A DNA stretch of 18,872 bases from contig BCIJ01000019.1 of NCBI GenBank assembly GCA_001599935.1, forward strand, positions 2,877 to 21,748. Reading direction: 5' to 3'. The DNA comes from Holtermannia corniformis. Lineage: Eukaryota; Basidiomycota; Tremellomycetes; Holtermanniales. Both the position numbers and the translations under genes were made by a program. A model generated the notes under the pieces. That model did not search any database. It saw nothing but the letters and a program-made list of their open reading frames with translations, and had not been told where the DNA came from. The stretch's first letter is position 1. Every line of letters begins with the position of its first letter. This document shows, piece after piece, positions 18,750 through 18,872 of this stretch.

Positions 18750-18872
18750 AGAAGCGCCGTAGCGAGCGAGATGCATCACGGTTCTCCCATCATCTAACAG
18801 TATCCCATTGGCCAGCTGTGATTGCGTATATCTCTGAGCGCGCTCGAGCTCTTCAGCTGCCCTTGTGTTGGA
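18744..18872 (-). CDS. C-terminal fragment of an unidentified protein, cut by the right edge
   Basis: A frame enters from the right edge and reads 42 residues to a TAG at 18744-18746. It contains AAEELERAQRYTQSQLANGI, then LLDDGRTVMHLARYGASL. The first part is a strong amphipathic helix, and the composition looks coding, but the piece is too short to name. It could be the last exon of a gene beyond the window or a chance frame. Confidence 0.3.
   Translation of the reverse strand, partial: SNTRAAEELERAQRYTQSQLANGILLDDGRTVMHLARYGASL

Overview
The window is nuclear DNA from a fungus, most likely a basidiomycete. It is GC-rich, and its genes are cut by many very short introns, mostly 40-55 nt, with GTNNGT-type donors, CTNAC branch points and NAG acceptors. 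Most single open frames are only pieces of genes. I rebuilt the exon chains by hand from splice signals, reading phase and family conservation; no transcript data were available.

Layout, left to right. (1) 1-316: 5' part of a minus-strand gene of unknown function that may run off the left edge. (2) 317-1326: about 1 kb of intergenic, probably divergent promoter DNA. (3) 1327-3991 (+): a TVP38/TMEM64 (VTT domain) membrane protein with a long disordered N-terminus. (4) 4286-4723 (+): a four-exon HSP12-type small stress protein. (5) 4803-6214 (-): an 11-exon inositol monophosphatase, tail to tail with HSP12. (6) 6565-12658 (+): about 20 exons encoding TFIID subunit TAF2 with three bromodomain-like modules at its C-terminus. 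(7) 12770-14092 (-): a FAM50/XAP5 protein, head to head with (8) 14348-15517 (+): the GTPase Ran/Gsp1. (9) 15839-16535 (-): the cytochrome c oxidase assembly factor COX20. (10) 17041-18872: small unrecognised genes, including two members of a small paralogous family (WYH-S-RH-G and LFE signature), a probable decayed third copy, a CATCCGGCG repeat cluster and a partial gene at the right edge.

Genes 3-9 are conserved housekeeping genes covering membrane traffic, stress, inositol, transcription initiation, mRNA-linked XAP5, nuclear transport and respiration. They share no pathway; the link is close packing with divergent and convergent neighbours. The right-hand 2 kb is different: short unknown ORFs, duplicates and repeats, as in a lineage-specific region.

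The most notable points are the TAF2-bromodomain fusion, the new small paralogous family, the internally duplicated long first intron of Ran with a back-to-back acceptor/donor, and the 11-nt and 15-nt exons that carry the catalytic motif of the inositol phosphatase.
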